Shown: positions 1-9,199, counted from the stretch's first letter. The stretch is DNA of 64,000 bases from JANNOG01 sp031398915 (GCA_031398915.1 JANNOG010000015.1:1-64000), one strand, 5' to 3'. Notes: a model not told the origin generated them from the sequence alone. Numbers and translations: made by a program.

Positions 1-99
1 CGCCAGCCCCGCGGCCAGGGGTCGAAACGAGGGGGCGCGCACACCCCCCTGGGCGGGCGGCCGCGTCGTTACCCCCATTCGCGCGCGCCCACACCTACC

Positions 100-924
100 G
101 TGAAGCACGTGAGTGGACGACACCTGGTGACCGACCGCACCTTCGATCGGTCGCGCGCGTCTGCCTTCTTCGGCCCGCAGTTCCGCAACCGCCTGGTCGA
201 CGTCGCCGCCGCCGTGTGCGGCATGGGTGCGGCCGTGACCGGCGTCCAGTTCGGCGGCGCGACAGGCGCCGGTATCGCAGCTGCCGGGGTCGGGCTACCA
301 ACCGTCTGGCTGGCGTGGGGCGCCGGGCGCAGTCGTCGTCGCCTCAGCGAGGAACAGACCATCCGGCGCCGAGCGGCCACCATGGCAGCCGCGCAGGACA
401 CCCGGATTCAGGCGTTGCGGCAGCGGCTGCGATCACTGGACACCGCGCAGTCGATCGACCGGGGTGAACTGGCCATCGCCCAGAGCGGGCTGCTGACCAC
501 TCGGGTCGAGTTGGCGTCGATGCGGTCGCAGTTGGCCGCTACGCGCCATGAACTGTCGTCCAACCGGACCGAATTGATGCAGGTCCGGGACCAGCTGGCC
601 GCGATCCTGTCCCACCAGGTGGTGGAGGACACGCCCAGCCTGTTCGTCGCCGGATCCGGTGCGGACCTGCCCACGGCGCACCGGTTGATCCTCCCTCCCG
701 GCCTGGTTCTGCCCAGCTCGGGCTTCGCGCACGCCGATCGCCAGGTGTTCGACGCGTTCGCCGAGAGCGACCTCGACGACATGACCGGCATCATCAGTGT
801 CTCGGCCCTCGCCGATCATGCTCGCGACCGTGCCGCCGACGCCTCGGACGTCGCGGCCTCCGTCGCCGCAGCAGCGCAGGCGGATCTGGAAGAACTGGAC
901 GAGGTCGCCAGCTCCGCAGCCTGA
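100..924 (+). CDS. Membrane-associated coiled-coil protein, function unknown
   Basis: I do not recognise a family. The 274-aa product has a short basic N-terminus, an Ala/Gly-rich hydrophobic stretch at about residues 33–75 that could form one or two membrane helices, an Arg-rich patch directly after it, and a long predicted coiled coil at about 98–168 with regular Leu spacing and many Gln, Arg and Glu. The tail is Ala/Asp/Glu-rich and acidic. This layout suggests a membrane-anchored scaffold, but that is inference. The start used is GTG at 100; GTG at 127 is an alternative that drops nine residues. Bases 1–99 show no gene. It is 58 bp from, and convergent with, the NuoD-like gene. Confidence 0.6.
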   Translation: MKHVSGRHLVTDRTFDRSRASAFFGPQFRNRLVDVAAAVCGMGAAVTGVQFGGATGAGIAAAGVGLPTVWLAWGAGRSRRRLSEEQTIRRRAATMAAAQDTRIQALRQRLRSLDTAQSIDRGELAIAQSGLLTTRVELASMRSQLAATRHELSSNRTELMQVRDQLAAILSHQVVEDTPSLFVAGSGADLPTAHRLILPPGLVLPSSGFAHADRQVFDAFAESDLDDMTGIISVSALADHARDRAADASDVAASVAAAAQADLEELDEVASSAA

Positions 925-982
925 TTACCTCCGGCATCCGTCGGGCACCGTCCGGTTGCCACCGCGACTTCAATGGCGACAC

Positions 983-2107
983 CTACCGGTCGACGTCGCC
1001 TGAGATCAGCGGGAAGCTGGCGAGCACGAAGGGCAGCTCGGCACGGGGCGTGCCCACCAGAACGGCTGCCAGGACGGCCGCAGAGTCGTAGGTGCTGCTG
1101 CGGATCTTCACCCTCAGCGGTGCCGTGTCGCCCCCACTGACCAGGTAGTAGCCGCTCGCTCCCTGCGGTGACTCGGTCCAGACGAATGTCGCGCCCTCGG
1201 GCACCCGCAGGGTTCGCGGGGTTCGTGAGCTGATCGGACCGGGTGCCAGCAGGTCGAGGCAACGTTCGACGACCCGGGTGGCCGCGACGACCTCCTCAGC
1301 CATGACCGCCCACCTCGCGGCCGCGTCACCCTCGGCCCGGGTGACGACGTCGGCGGCCGAGAAGACCTCCTCGTAGATCACGTACGGCTCGTCCACCCGC
1401 AGATCCACTGCCACACCACTCGCCCGTGCCGAGGGTCCGGTCACCGCGTACTGGATCGCGGTGGCGGCCGGGAGTGGCGCGACCCCCCCACCCACAATTC
1501 CCAGGCCGGCGCCGGCCGCGCCCGCCGCATCCCGAAGCGGCGCCACGGCGCTGCGAACCGCCGAGGACCAATCCTGGTCGACGTCGGTCGCCAGCCCGCC
1601 GACGCGACACATCATGGGATGCAACCGGTTTCCCGAAGCCGCCTCGACCAGCGACCGGACCAGTGCGACACCGCTCGTGACGCGCTCGTGGGCGCCTTCC
1701 TCGGTCGTGGTGCACGCCATGGCCCCGCTGAGAAACGCCAGGTGACTCGCACATCGGGTGAGCTCGGCGAGGATGGTGCGGACAACCTGGGCGCGGCGGG
1801 GGACCCGGATGCCGACCATCCGCTCGACGGCCAGGGCGAACCCCAACTCGCTGCCGAATGCACCCCACCAGTCGTGCCGATCAACCAGGACCAGCCCCTG
1901 GCGGTAGTCGCGTACCTCCAGCAACTTCTCGGCCCCGCGATGGACCGCGCCCACCACCACCTCGGCTGCCGTGACGACCTCTCGGCCCGCCGTGGCAGCC
2001 GAGGTGCGCAGCCGAAGCCGGACACGACCATGGGTGCTCGGGTGCCCCGCGGGCAACGGCAGGTCCAGGGTCTCGACGTCCCAGGTCTGCGTTTCGCGGG
2101 GGGCCAC
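983..2107 (-). CDS. Stand-alone NuoD-like (NADH-quinone oxidoreductase 49-kDa subunit) protein
   Basis: The 374-aa product follows the NuoD/[NiFe]-hydrogenase large-subunit family. It has HRGAEKLLEVRDYRQG near the N-terminus (family: HRG-x-EKL…YxQ), then LGFALAVERMVGI, AQVVRTILAELTRCASHL and NRLHPMMCRVGG, and it ends with GASGYYLVSGGD, PLRVKIR and the closing GDVDR. NuoD in complex I shapes the quinone site next to NuoB. No other nuo gene lies nearby, so assembly into a normal complex I is not supported by context. The frame stays open upstream, but that extension is the antisense of the divergent PH-domain gene; GTG at 2107 is the first sensible start and matches the N-terminus of the domain. 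It is divergent from the PH-domain pair with 45 bp between. Confidence 0.82.
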   Translation of the reverse strand: MAPRETQTWDVETLDLPLPAGHPSTHGRVRLRLRTSAATAGREVVTAAEVVVGAVHRGAEKLLEVRDYRQGLVLVDRHDWWGAFGSELGFALAVERMVGIRVPRRAQVVRTILAELTRCASHLAFLSGAMACTTTEEGAHERVTSGVALVRSLVEAASGNRLHPMMCRVGGLATDVDQDWSSAVRSAVAPLRDAAGAAGAGLGIVGGGVAPLPAATAIQYAVTGPSARASGVAVDLRVDEPYVIYEEVFSAADVVTRAEGDAAARWAVMAEEVVAATRVVERCLDLLAPGPISSRTPRTLRVPEGATFVWTESPQGASGYYLVSGGDTAPLRVKIRSSTYDSAAVLAAVLVGTPRAELPFVLASFPLISGDVDR

Positions 2108-2152
2108 GACACGAGTGTGTCGGGTGAGGGCACCTGAGGCAGGATCGTCACC

Positions 2153-2644
2153 ATGAGCGCCGTCGATCCATTCGCTCCGGAGGGTGTCGTGTGGACACCG
2201 GTCAGCCCACGCCTCATCGGGGTCCGGATGGTCAATGCCGCCGTCTCGGCGGTGATCGTCGCACTCGTCATCACGGCCGCAGCGCTGATCAGCGGGGTGG
2301 ACCTGATATTCCTGGGCCTGGCCGTGCCGATCGTCGCACTTGCCGTCTCGTTGGCCATGATCGGTCCACGGGTGAGGGCGTGGGGCTACGCCGAGCGCGA
2401 CGACGATCTGCTGGTCCGCCGCGGGGTCGTGTTCCGATCGCTGACCGTCGTGCCGTACGGGCGGATGCAGTACGTCGACGTCCAGGCCGGCCCCCTGGAG
2501 CGGGTGTTCGGCGTGGCCGGGGTGCAGCTGCACACGGCAAGCGCCGCAACGGACGCCTCCATCCCTGGCCTGGTCCCTGCCGAGGCGGCCCGCCTGCGTG
2601 ACCGATTGACGTCTCTGGGCCAGGCCAGGTTGGCTGGGTTGTGA
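2153..2644 (+). CDS. Membrane protein with one bacterial PH domain (YdbS-like)
   Basis: A 163-aa protein with two membrane helices at about residues 20–70, followed by a bPH2 (DUF304) domain: GVVFRSLTVVPYGRMQYVDV, then GPLERVFGVAGVQLHTAS, the typical YdbS hallmark in which a basic loop is followed by the P-L-x-R-x-F-G-x-x strand. YdbS/YdbT-type proteins are inner-membrane proteins of poorly known role, linked in some Bacillus to resistance against antimicrobial peptides. It is coupled to the next gene: GTG at 2641 overlaps this stop by 4 bases, so the two probably work together. Start ATG 2153. Confidence 0.85.
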   Translation: MSAVDPFAPEGVVWTPVSPRLIGVRMVNAAVSAVIVALVITAAALISGVDLIFLGLAVPIVALAVSLAMIGPRVRAWGYAERDDDLLVRRGVVFRSLTVVPYGRMQYVDVQAGPLERVFGVAGVQLHTASAATDASIPGLVPAEAARLRDRLTSLGQARLAGL

Positions 2645-4062
2645 CCGACCTCGAAGGTGGGGCCTGGCAGCGGGTACATCCGGCCACCCCCTTCGTCCGC
2701 GGCTGGGGCGCCCTGCTGGTCGGTTTCGGCGTGGTGGTGCAGGGTTTCGGCACCGGTCCGGGATTCGACGCCGACATCGACGAGTTCGTCCGGTTGCCCA
2801 TGCAGGTGCTCATCGTCCTCGCCATTGCGGTCCTGGTGCTGCTCGGCAACGTCGTCTCGTGGTGGGTGACCGCATACCGGATCGACGCCGATGCGGTCCA
2901 GCTGCGCAGTGGGCTGTTCAGTCGCAGCATGCGCCAGGCCCGCCTGGACCGGGTGCAGGCCGTCGACGTGGTGCAGCCTCTGGTCGGCCGACTGGTCGGG
3001 TTGTCCGAGTTGCGCATCGAGGTCGCCGGCGGCACCGGGTCCGACGTCCGACTGGCCTATCTGCGAGACGCCGAGGCGCACCGGTTACGCAACGCCCTGT
3101 TGGCGGCTGCCGCCGGGGTCAGTTACGACACCGACGAGGCACCGGAGGCCGAAGAGACCGCAATCCTGGCCGTGCCGGTGCCCCGCCTCATCGCAGGCAT
3201 CCTGTTGTCCGGTGGCGGGATCTTCGCGGGCCTCGTCCTCGTGGGCCTCCTGGTGGCCGCGACCACTGGGTCGATCGCTGCCCTGGCGGGGACGTTTCCG
3301 GTGGTCCTGGGTGCGGGCGGGTTCCTGGCCTCGCAGTTCACCAGGGGATTCAACTTCCGGTTGGCCAGCAGTGACGACGGGGTACGCGTGCGGGCCGGAT
3401 TGACCGAGACCCGGGCGGCCACGATCCCGCCCGGGCGGGTACAGGCCATCGAGGTGTCGCAGTCCCTGCTGTGGCGTCCCCGGGACTGGTGGCGGGTGCG
3501 GGTCAACATTGCCGGATACGGCGCCGACGACGCCTCGCAGCGCACGGTCATGCTGCCGATCGGAACCCGGACGGACGCGCTCTGGGTGCTGCGGATCCTG
3601 GTGCCGGACATCGGCACCGACGATCCGCTGCCGGTGCTCGATTCCGGGCTGACCGGCAGGGGCGACCCGCACGGCTTCGTCACCTCACCCCGGCGGGCCC
3701 GGTGGCTGGATCCGCTGTCCTGGCGACGCAACGGGTACGCGGCGACTCGCACCGTCTTGCTGTCCCGCTCCGGCGTGCTGACCCGTGTCCTCGTCGTCGT
3801 GCCGCATCAACGCACCCAGTCCATCGGGCTGCAGCAGGGCCCGCTGCAGCGGTCGTTCGGCGTGGCGACCGTGGCGCTGCACTCGACACCGGGGCCGATC
3901 ACGCCCGTGCTGCGTCACCTGGCGGTTGCCGAGGCCGCCAGGGTCGTCGACGAGCAGTCGTCGCGGGCCAGCCGTGCTCGCGCCGGGGACGACCCGCCGC
4001 AGTGGCTCGATCCTGCCGGTGCCGCGGTGCTCAACAGCGAGGATTCACCTCGGCCCGACTGA
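2641..4062 (+). CDS. Membrane protein with three bacterial PH domains (YdbT-like)
   Basis: A 473-aa partner of the preceding gene. Two N-terminal membrane helices come first (about 15–75). Three bPH2 repeats follow. Repeat 1 is at about 77–155 (LRSGLFSRSMRQARLDRVQA). Repeat 2 is at about 235–320 (RVRAGLTETRAATIPPGRVQ) after another hydrophobic hairpin. Repeat 3 is at about 360–440 (RTVLLSRSGVLTRVLVVVPH, with PLQRSFGVATV). Three PH repeats with paired helices are the usual YdbT layout. The start is GTG 2641. The 3' end overlaps the convergent lipoprotein gene by 32 bases. Function is inferred only at family level. Confidence 0.85.
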   Translation: MTDLEGGAWQRVHPATPFVRGWGALLVGFGVVVQGFGTGPGFDADIDEFVRLPMQVLIVLAIAVLVLLGNVVSWWVTAYRIDADAVQLRSGLFSRSMRQARLDRVQAVDVVQPLVGRLVGLSELRIEVAGGTGSDVRLAYLRDAEAHRLRNALLAAAAGVSYDTDEAPEAEETAILAVPVPRLIAGILLSGGGIFAGLVLVGLLVAATTGSIAALAGTFPVVLGAGGFLASQFTRGFNFRLASSDDGVRVRAGLTETRAATIPPGRVQAIEVSQSLLWRPRDWWRVRVNIAGYGADDASQRTVMLPIGTRTDALWVLRILVPDIGTDDPLPVLDSGLTGRGDPHGFVTSPRRARWLDPLSWRRNGYAATRTVLLSRSGVLTRVLVVVPHQRTQSIGLQQGPLQRSFGVATVALHSTPGPITPVLRHLAVAEAARVVDEQSSRASRARAGDDPPQWLDPAGAAVLNSEDSPRPD

Positions 4063-4651
4063 CCAGACCGGCCGCGTAGCGCAGCAGCACCGGTGCGTCG
4101 CGCGGCGTCGAGGATGCGAACTCCTCAGAGGTGAGCGGCGTCGACGTCTGCTCCACCCCGCTCGGCCCGCGGGTGCACGAGGTGAGGACGAACACTGCGT
4201 CCGGCGCCACGCCTACCTCGTACAGCGCCACCCGTTGGTTGCCGAAGCGGTCCCCGCTGTCCGGGATCGCGGTCGTTCCGTTCGCAGCGAGGGTCGCATC
4301 GTCGAGACCGGCCACCGTCAATCGATCGATGACCAACACGAGGTCCTCCCCCTCCCGGCGGGTCGAGGCGATCAGTGCCGCATCGAATCCTCGGTCGATG
4401 GTGGGCAGGGGCCCCGCAGCGGCCGAACCGGACGACGTACTCGGGGCCGTGCTCCCCGCGGACGGGCTCACCGAAGCCGCGCTCGACCCGGTCGAGACGT
4501 CACCGAGTGCTGCAGATCGGGTGACGAAGACGGTGGTCGGAGATGCCGACCCGGACTCCGACGAGCAACCGGTGGCGATGAACACCAGGCCGAGGGCAGC
4601 CACGATCGTCGAGGCGCGCCTGCGCGAGTGGGTCTCGGTCAAGCCGTGCAT
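4031..4651 (-). CDS. Predicted lipoprotein, function unknown
   Basis: A 206-aa product with a clear lipoprotein signal: basic N-terminus (HSRRR), hydrophobic core, and lipobox FIATGC with the lipidated Cys at residue 29. A Ser/Thr/Ala/Pro-rich linker runs to about residue 75, then a compact domain of about 130 aa containing two further Cys residues (LTSCTRG and the C-terminal NPRC), which could form a disulfide outside the membrane. No family recognised. The frame is open far upstream on the antisense of the next gene; ATG 4651 is chosen because it places the signal peptide correctly. It is convergent with the YdbT-like gene, sharing 32 bases. Confidence 0.72.
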   Translation of the reverse strand: MHGLTETHSRRRASTIVAALGLVFIATGCSSESGSASPTTVFVTRSAALGDVSTGSSAASVSPSAGSTAPSTSSGSAAAGPLPTIDRGFDAALIASTRREGEDLVLVIDRLTVAGLDDATLAANGTTAIPDSGDRFGNQRVALYEVGVAPDAVFVLTSCTRGPSGVEQTSTPLTSEEFASSTPRDAPVLLRYAAGLVSRAEVNPRC

Positions 4652-4696
4652 TGCCTCACTTTGGCACGAACCCGATGTCAGCACGCCGCGGATCCC

Positions 4697-5641
4697 ATGA
4701 CCGCATACCCTGAGGCGGTGACCCAGGGTCGGGTGGTCGCCACCGGGGCAGCGCCGCCAGGGCGCCTCGGCATCGGGGTGGTCAGTGCCGGACGCGTGGG
4801 TGCTGTGCTGGCCGCGGCACTGCGCGGCGCCGGCCACGCCGTCGTCGGTGGCAGTGCGGTGAGCGAGGCCAGCATCGAGCGCTTGGACGTGCTGCTTCCG
4901 GGAGTCCCGCGACTGGAGATTCCCGAGGTCGTGCGCCGCGCCGAGTTGGTGATCCTGGCTGTGCCCGACGACTCCCTCCCTGACCTGGTCAGTGGTCTGG
5001 CCGCGCTCGATGCGTGGCAGGCGGGCCAGTTGGTGGTCCACACCAGTGGTCGCCACGGGTTGGCCGTCCTGGCGCCGGCGGCCGGGCGCGGTGCGATCAC
5101 GCTGGCGATACATCCCGCGATGACGTTCACCGGGACCAGCCTCGACCTGGCGCGGCTTCCCGGGTCCGTGATGGCAGTCACCGCCGCGACGGCCGTGCTC
5201 CCCATCGGGCAGGCCCTCGTGATGGAAATGGGCGCCGAGCCGGTGGTGATCGCCGACCACGCCCGCCCCGCTTATCACGCTGCGCTCAGCCACGCGGCGA
5301 ACCATCTGGTCACCGTCGTCGCGCAGGCCCGTGACGTTCTCGCCGCGGCCGGTGTCGCGGACCCGGGGCGGGTGCTGGGGCCGTTGACCGCCGCGGCGGT
5401 CGACAACGCCGTGCGGATCGGTGACGGTGCCCTCACCGGCCCCATCGCCCGTGGCGACGTCGACACCGTCGCCGGACACCTCCGAACCCTGGACGACCTC
5501 GATCCCGAGATCGCCGACACGTACCGGGCGTTGGCGCTGGCCACGGCACGCAGGGCCGTGGCGACCGGACGACTGCGCCCGGATGCGGGTGGGCGGTTGG
5601 TGGCGCTGCTGCGCGTGCCACTCGACAGTGACAGCGCATGA
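4697..5641 (+). CDS. Rossmann-fold/DUF2520 protein
   Basis: A 314-aa product. The N-terminal Rossmann domain has a nucleotide-binding loop (LGIGVVSAGRVGAVLAAAL) and the typical strand ILAVPDDSLPDLV. A middle segment contains HPAMTFTG, a motif seen in DUF2520 proteins, and the C-terminal helical DUF2520 domain holds HAANHLVTV and the PLTAAAVDNA segment. These proteins resemble ProC/NADP-dependent F420 reductases; their reaction is not established. In actinomycetes they commonly sit directly before panC, as here, where its TGA overlaps the panC ATG by 4 bases. This suggests a cofactor-related role by association only. GTG at 4718 is an alternative start. Confidence 0.8.
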   Translation: MTAYPEAVTQGRVVATGAAPPGRLGIGVVSAGRVGAVLAAALRGAGHAVVGGSAVSEASIERLDVLLPGVPRLEIPEVVRRAELVILAVPDDSLPDLVSGLAALDAWQAGQLVVHTSGRHGLAVLAPAAGRGAITLAIHPAMTFTGTSLDLARLPGSVMAVTAATAVLPIGQALVMEMGAEPVVIADHARPAYHAALSHAANHLVTVVAQARDVLAAAGVADPGRVLGPLTAAAVDNAVRIGDGALTGPIARGDVDTVAGHLRTLDDLDPEIADTYRALALATARRAVATGRLRPDAGGRLVALLRVPLDSDSA

Positions 5642-6537
5642 CGGCCGTCGTCTCCACCCGATCCGAGCTGGCCGAGGCACGCCGGCAGCTGAGCGGCCGT
5701 GTCGCCGTGGTGATGACGATGGGTGCATTGCATCAGGGACACCTCGCCCTGATCGCCCGCGGCCACGAGCTCGCCGACCACGTCATCGTCACGATCTTCG
5801 TCAATCCACTGCAGTTCTCGGCTGGTGAGGATTTCGCCCGATATCCCCGCGACCTGGGCGCCGACGTGGCGTTGCTGGCGGAGGCCGGAGTCGCGCTGGT
5901 GTTCGCGCCGAGTGAGGCGCAGATGTACCCGGTTGGCAGACCCGCGGTTCACGTATCCGCCGGCCCCCGCGGCGACGTACTCGAGGGTCTCGCCCGGCCG
6001 GGTCACTTCGACGGGGTACTGACCGTCGTCGCGCTGCTGCTGCACCTGGTCCGCCCGGACGTGGCGGTATTCGGGCGCAAGGACGGCCAACAGCTGGCCC
6101 TGGTTCGGTTGATGGTCGACGACCTGGCATTCGCCGTGGCCATCGAGGGCGTCGACACCGTCCGAGACGACGACGGGCTGGCCCGCTCCAGTCGCAATGC
6201 CTACCTGAGCCACGAGGAGCGGGTGGCCGCCAGGGCCGTGCCGCGAGCGCTTCACGCGGCCGCCGGTCAGGCACGAGATCACCACGGTGCGCTACGTGCC
6301 GCCCGGCGGGTGCTCCTGGGGGCGGCCGGGGTCGACATCGACTACCTGGCAGTGGTCGATCCAGACACGTTCGAGGCTCCCGACGCCGAGGGTGAGGCGC
6401 TGTTGGTCGTTGCCGTCCGCATCGGCGAGACGCGGCTGATCGACAACATCGCCCTATCCGGACCCACCCGACCGGGTGGCGAGGAGGGGTCTGAGACGAT
6501 CGTCGGATGCTCCTCGTCGAGGCACCCGGTGCGTTGA
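5638..6537 (+). CDS. panC: Pantothenate synthetase (pantoate–beta-alanine ligase)
   Basis: PanC joins pantoate and beta-alanine with ATP to give pantothenate, the precursor of coenzyme A, in the cytosol. The 299-aa sequence carries the nucleotidyl-transferase HIGH-type motif MGALHQGH near the N-terminus, FVNPLQF, the pantoate region GHFDGVLTVV, the KMSKS-type segment FGRKDGQQL (the family usually has G-E-K-D-Y/W-Q-Q-L, so two residues differ), and ARSSRN. Translation is coupled to the preceding gene (ATGA). The 3' end overlaps nadB by 31 bases. The C-terminal 25 residues (TRPGGEEG…) look poorly conserved and come from that overlap. Confidence 0.95.
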   Translation: MTAVVSTRSELAEARRQLSGRVAVVMTMGALHQGHLALIARGHELADHVIVTIFVNPLQFSAGEDFARYPRDLGADVALLAEAGVALVFAPSEAQMYPVGRPAVHVSAGPRGDVLEGLARPGHFDGVLTVVALLLHLVRPDVAVFGRKDGQQLALVRLMVDDLAFAVAIEGVDTVRDDDGLARSSRNAYLSHEERVAARAVPRALHAAAGQARDHHGALRAARRVLLGAAGVDIDYLAVVDPDTFEAPDAEGEALLVVAVRIGETRLIDNIALSGPTRPGGEEGSETIVGCSSSRHPVR

Positions 6538-8276
6538 CCACGCCCCACTCGTGGCTTCCCACCCGTCTCGCGCTGGGTCCGGGGGCGCCGGGCGCCGGTG
6601 GTTCGGACGACGGCTGGCGCGACGATGTGGACGCCATCGTGGTCGGCACCGGGGTCGCCGGGCTGACCGCGGCGCTACGACTGCACCGCCGGGGACTGCG
6701 AGTCGCCGTGGTCACCAAGACCGTCCTGGCGTCCGGCTCGACCCGCTGGGCACAGGGGGGGATCGCCGCGGCGCTGTCGCCCACCGACTCGGCGGAGGCC
6801 CACCTGCGCGACACCATGGCCGCCGGGGGTGGGTTGTGTGATCCCGAGGCGGTGCGGGTGCTGGTGACCGACGGCCCCCGCCGGGTTCGTGGCCTGGTCG
6901 ATCTCGGCGCTCGATTCGATCTGGATCCTGCCGGCGACCTGGCGTTGACACGCGAGGGCGGCCACGGCGCGGATCGGATCGCGCACGCCGGCGGCGACGC
7001 GACGGGAGAGGAGATCTCGCGCGCGCTGGTCCAGGCGCTGGAGGCGTTGCCGTCCACCGCCGGAGTGGTCGTCTACGAGCACGCGATGGCGGTGGATGTC
7101 GTGCTGGACGGCGACGGAGCAGTCTGTGGGCTGGCCGTGATGATCGAGCCGAACGGCGCCGCCACGGGGCAGGCAACCTCAGGTGCCCCGGCCCGAGCCG
7201 GTGCAGGTGTCATCCGGGCGCGGGCGGTCGTGCTGGCCACGGGCGGAATCGGGCAGGTCTTCCGATCGACCACCAACCCGCCCGAGGCCACCGGCGACGG
7301 CGCGGCCCTGGCGCTACGGGCCGGAGCAGCGCTCGCCGATCTGGAGTTCGTCCAGTTCCACCCCACCGTGCTGTGGCTAGGTGGCGCAGCCCGTGGGCAA
7401 CAACCCCTGATCAGTGAGGCTTTGCGGGGCGAGGGTGCGACGCTGGTCGACGAACGCGGCGTCCGATTCATGCTGAGCGTCGACTCGCGGGCCGAGCTGG
7501 CGCCCCGCGACGTCGTCGCCCGGGGAATCGTGGACCGGATGCGCGACTCAGGCGCCGACCACGTCTTCCTCGATGCCCGCCACCTGGGCCGATCGTTCCT
7601 GCGGCAGCGGTTCCCGACCATCATGGCCCGCCTCGGCGAGTTCGGCATCGACATGGGCACCGACCTGGTCCCCGTCAGCCCGGCGGCCCATTACCACTCC
7701 GGCGGAGTGCGCACCGACCTGGTGGGACGGACGACCGTCGACGGGCTCTACGCGGTGGGCGAGTGTGCCTGCACCGGAGTTCACGGGGCGAACCGGCTGG
7801 CCAGCAACTCACTGCTGGAAGGATTGGTCTTCGCCGCCCGCCTGGGCGACGACATCGCGGCCCGGATCGCCGCCGGCGAGCTGAATCCGGGCCCGACGGT
7901 CGTGTCCGGTGCCCAGGTCGGCGTGACTGCAGCGTCTGCCGTATCGGCCATCCAACGATCGGCATCACTCGGCCCCGGGGTGGTCCGCGCGGCCGCATCC
8001 CTGGCCGCCGCGGCGCAGGCGCTGGACACGATCGAGCGGGACGCGCGGGTCAGCGGCGTGGTGGCCGTTCCGGGTCGCGCCGAGTGGGAGGCATCGAACC
8101 TGCTGCAGGTGGCCGTCGCTCTGACAGCGGTGGCGGCCCGACGCAGCGAGTCTCGCGGCGGTCACGTCCGCAGCGATCACCCGGGCGTCGACGACCGTTG
8201 GCGACTGCGTCAACTCGTCCGGCTGCACGCCGACGGGACGTTGCACGTGACCGACGAAGAGGTCCCCCGCGTATGA
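6507..8276 (+). CDS. nadB: L-aspartate oxidase
   Basis: NadB oxidises aspartate to iminoaspartate, the first step of de novo NAD synthesis, using FAD. The 589-aa protein has a 45-residue N-terminal extension, then the FAD loop IVVGTGVAGLTAAL, the substrate/flavin segment SGSTRWAQGGIAAAL, FVQFHPT, the HYHSGGVRTD region and the signature GANRLASNSLLEGLVF. A C-terminal helical domain follows. It lies between panC and nadC with overlaps on both sides, so the three are almost certainly one transcript. nadA (quinolinate synthase), the partner enzyme, is not in this window. An alternative start nearer residue 40 is possible because the first 40 residues are low-complexity. Confidence 0.95.
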   Translation: MLLVEAPGALTTPHSWLPTRLALGPGAPGAGGSDDGWRDDVDAIVVGTGVAGLTAALRLHRRGLRVAVVTKTVLASGSTRWAQGGIAAALSPTDSAEAHLRDTMAAGGGLCDPEAVRVLVTDGPRRVRGLVDLGARFDLDPAGDLALTREGGHGADRIAHAGGDATGEEISRALVQALEALPSTAGVVVYEHAMAVDVVLDGDGAVCGLAVMIEPNGAATGQATSGAPARAGAGVIRARAVVLATGGIGQVFRSTTNPPEATGDGAALALRAGAALADLEFVQFHPTVLWLGGAARGQQPLISEALRGEGATLVDERGVRFMLSVDSRAELAPRDVVARGIVDRMRDSGADHVFLDARHLGRSFLRQRFPTIMARLGEFGIDMGTDLVPVSPAAHYHSGGVRTDLVGRTTVDGLYAVGECACTGVHGANRLASNSLLEGLVFAARLGDDIAARIAAGELNPGPTVVSGAQVGVTAASAVSAIQRSASLGPGVVRAAASLAAAAQALDTIERDARVSGVVAVPGRAEWEASNLLQVAVALTAVAARRSESRGGHVRSDHPGVDDRWRLRQLVRLHADGTLHVTDEEVPRV

Positions 8277-9199
8277 CGGAGGTGATCCCCCCCGATCCCT
8301 CGTACGTGGCCGACCTGGTCGAGCGCGCCCTCACCGAAGACCTGGGCGGCGATCCCGGCATCGACGTGACGACTCGGGCGACGGTGGCCGAGGAAGCCGA
8401 GGGCGAGGCCGTCGTCCGGGCCCGGGTCGACGGGGTGCTGGCGGGCGGTGTGGTCTGGCAGGCAGTCCTGGCAGCGGTGGCCCGACGGACGTCGGCTCCG
8501 GTTCCGACTGTCGAGACGCTGGTCGGCGACGGATCGGTCGTGGCTCCCGGTGAGGTCCTCACCAGATTGCGAGGCCGGGTCAGGGTGCTGCTGATCGCCG
8601 AGCGAACCGGCCTCAACCTCGCAGGGCGTGCGGCCGGTATCGCCACGGCCACCCGGGCGTGGGTGGAGGCCGTGGCGGGTACCGGGGTCGACATCCTGGA
8701 CACCCGGAAGACCCCTCCCGGTCTACGGAGCTGGGACAAGTACGCGGTGCGGTGCGGTGGCGGAGTCAACAAGCGGTTCGGGCTGTACGACGTCGCGATG
8801 ATCAAGGACAACCATGTCGCCGCCGCAGGCGGGGTGGCGGCCGCCGGCGAGGCCGTCCGGGCGGCCTTTCCCGGCGTCGAGTTGCAGGTCGAGGTGGACT
8901 CGCGGGAGCAGGCCCTCGACGCGGTGGCCGCGGGGGCCCGGTACCTGATGTGCGACAACATGACCCCGGAGCAGTTGGCGGAGGCGGTGGGTGCGGTCCG
9001 CGCGGCCGTCGTCCGATCGGATGGTCCGCAGGCCCGGATCGAGATCGAGGCCACCGGTGGGTTGCGGCTGGAGCGGGCGTACGACTTCGCCCGTACCGGG
9101 GTGGACTATCTGTCGGTCGGTGCCCTGACCCACTCGGCACCCATTCTCGACCTGGGCCTGGACTGGAGCGGGATTCGCCTCGGGACCGGTCCTAGCTGA
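8273..9199 (+). CDS. nadC: Nicotinate-nucleotide pyrophosphorylase (carboxylating)
   Basis: NadC converts quinolinate and PRPP to nicotinate mononucleotide, the third step of NAD synthesis. The 308-aa sequence shows the type II phosphoribosyltransferase pattern: AERTGLNLAGRAAGIAT, DTRKTPPGLRSWDKYAVRCGGG (arginine/lysine cluster that binds quinolinate and PRPP), NHVAAAGG, VEVDSREQA, and the C-terminal EATGGLRLERAYDFARTGVDY with SVGALTHSA. ATG 8273 overlaps the nadB stop by 4 bases. The length is normal for the family. The 3' end overlaps the small minus-strand STAS-like gene by 8 bases. Confidence 0.96.
   Translation: MTEVIPPDPSYVADLVERALTEDLGGDPGIDVTTRATVAEEAEGEAVVRARVDGVLAGGVVWQAVLAAVARRTSAPVPTVETLVGDGSVVAPGEVLTRLRGRVRVLLIAERTGLNLAGRAAGIATATRAWVEAVAGTGVDILDTRKTPPGLRSWDKYAVRCGGGVNKRFGLYDVAMIKDNHVAAAGGVAAAGEAVRAAFPGVELQVEVDSREQALDAVAAGARYLMCDNMTPEQLAEAVGAVRAAVVRSDGPQARIEIEATGGLRLERAYDFARTGVDYLSVGALTHSAPILDLGLDWSGIRLGTGPS

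Noticed and set aside
2108..2533. N-terminal extension of the NuoD-like frame
   Set aside because: It is the antisense of the PH-domain gene, low in family resemblance and His/Asp/Arg-rich as expected for shadow frames.
4652..5728. N-terminal extension of the lipoprotein frame
   Set aside because: Antisense of the DUF2520 gene; the signal peptide starts at 4651.
7763..8272. Longer N-terminus for nadC
   Set aside because: Arg/Gly-rich shadow inside nadB; ATG 8273 overlaps the nadB stop and matches the NadC N-terminus.
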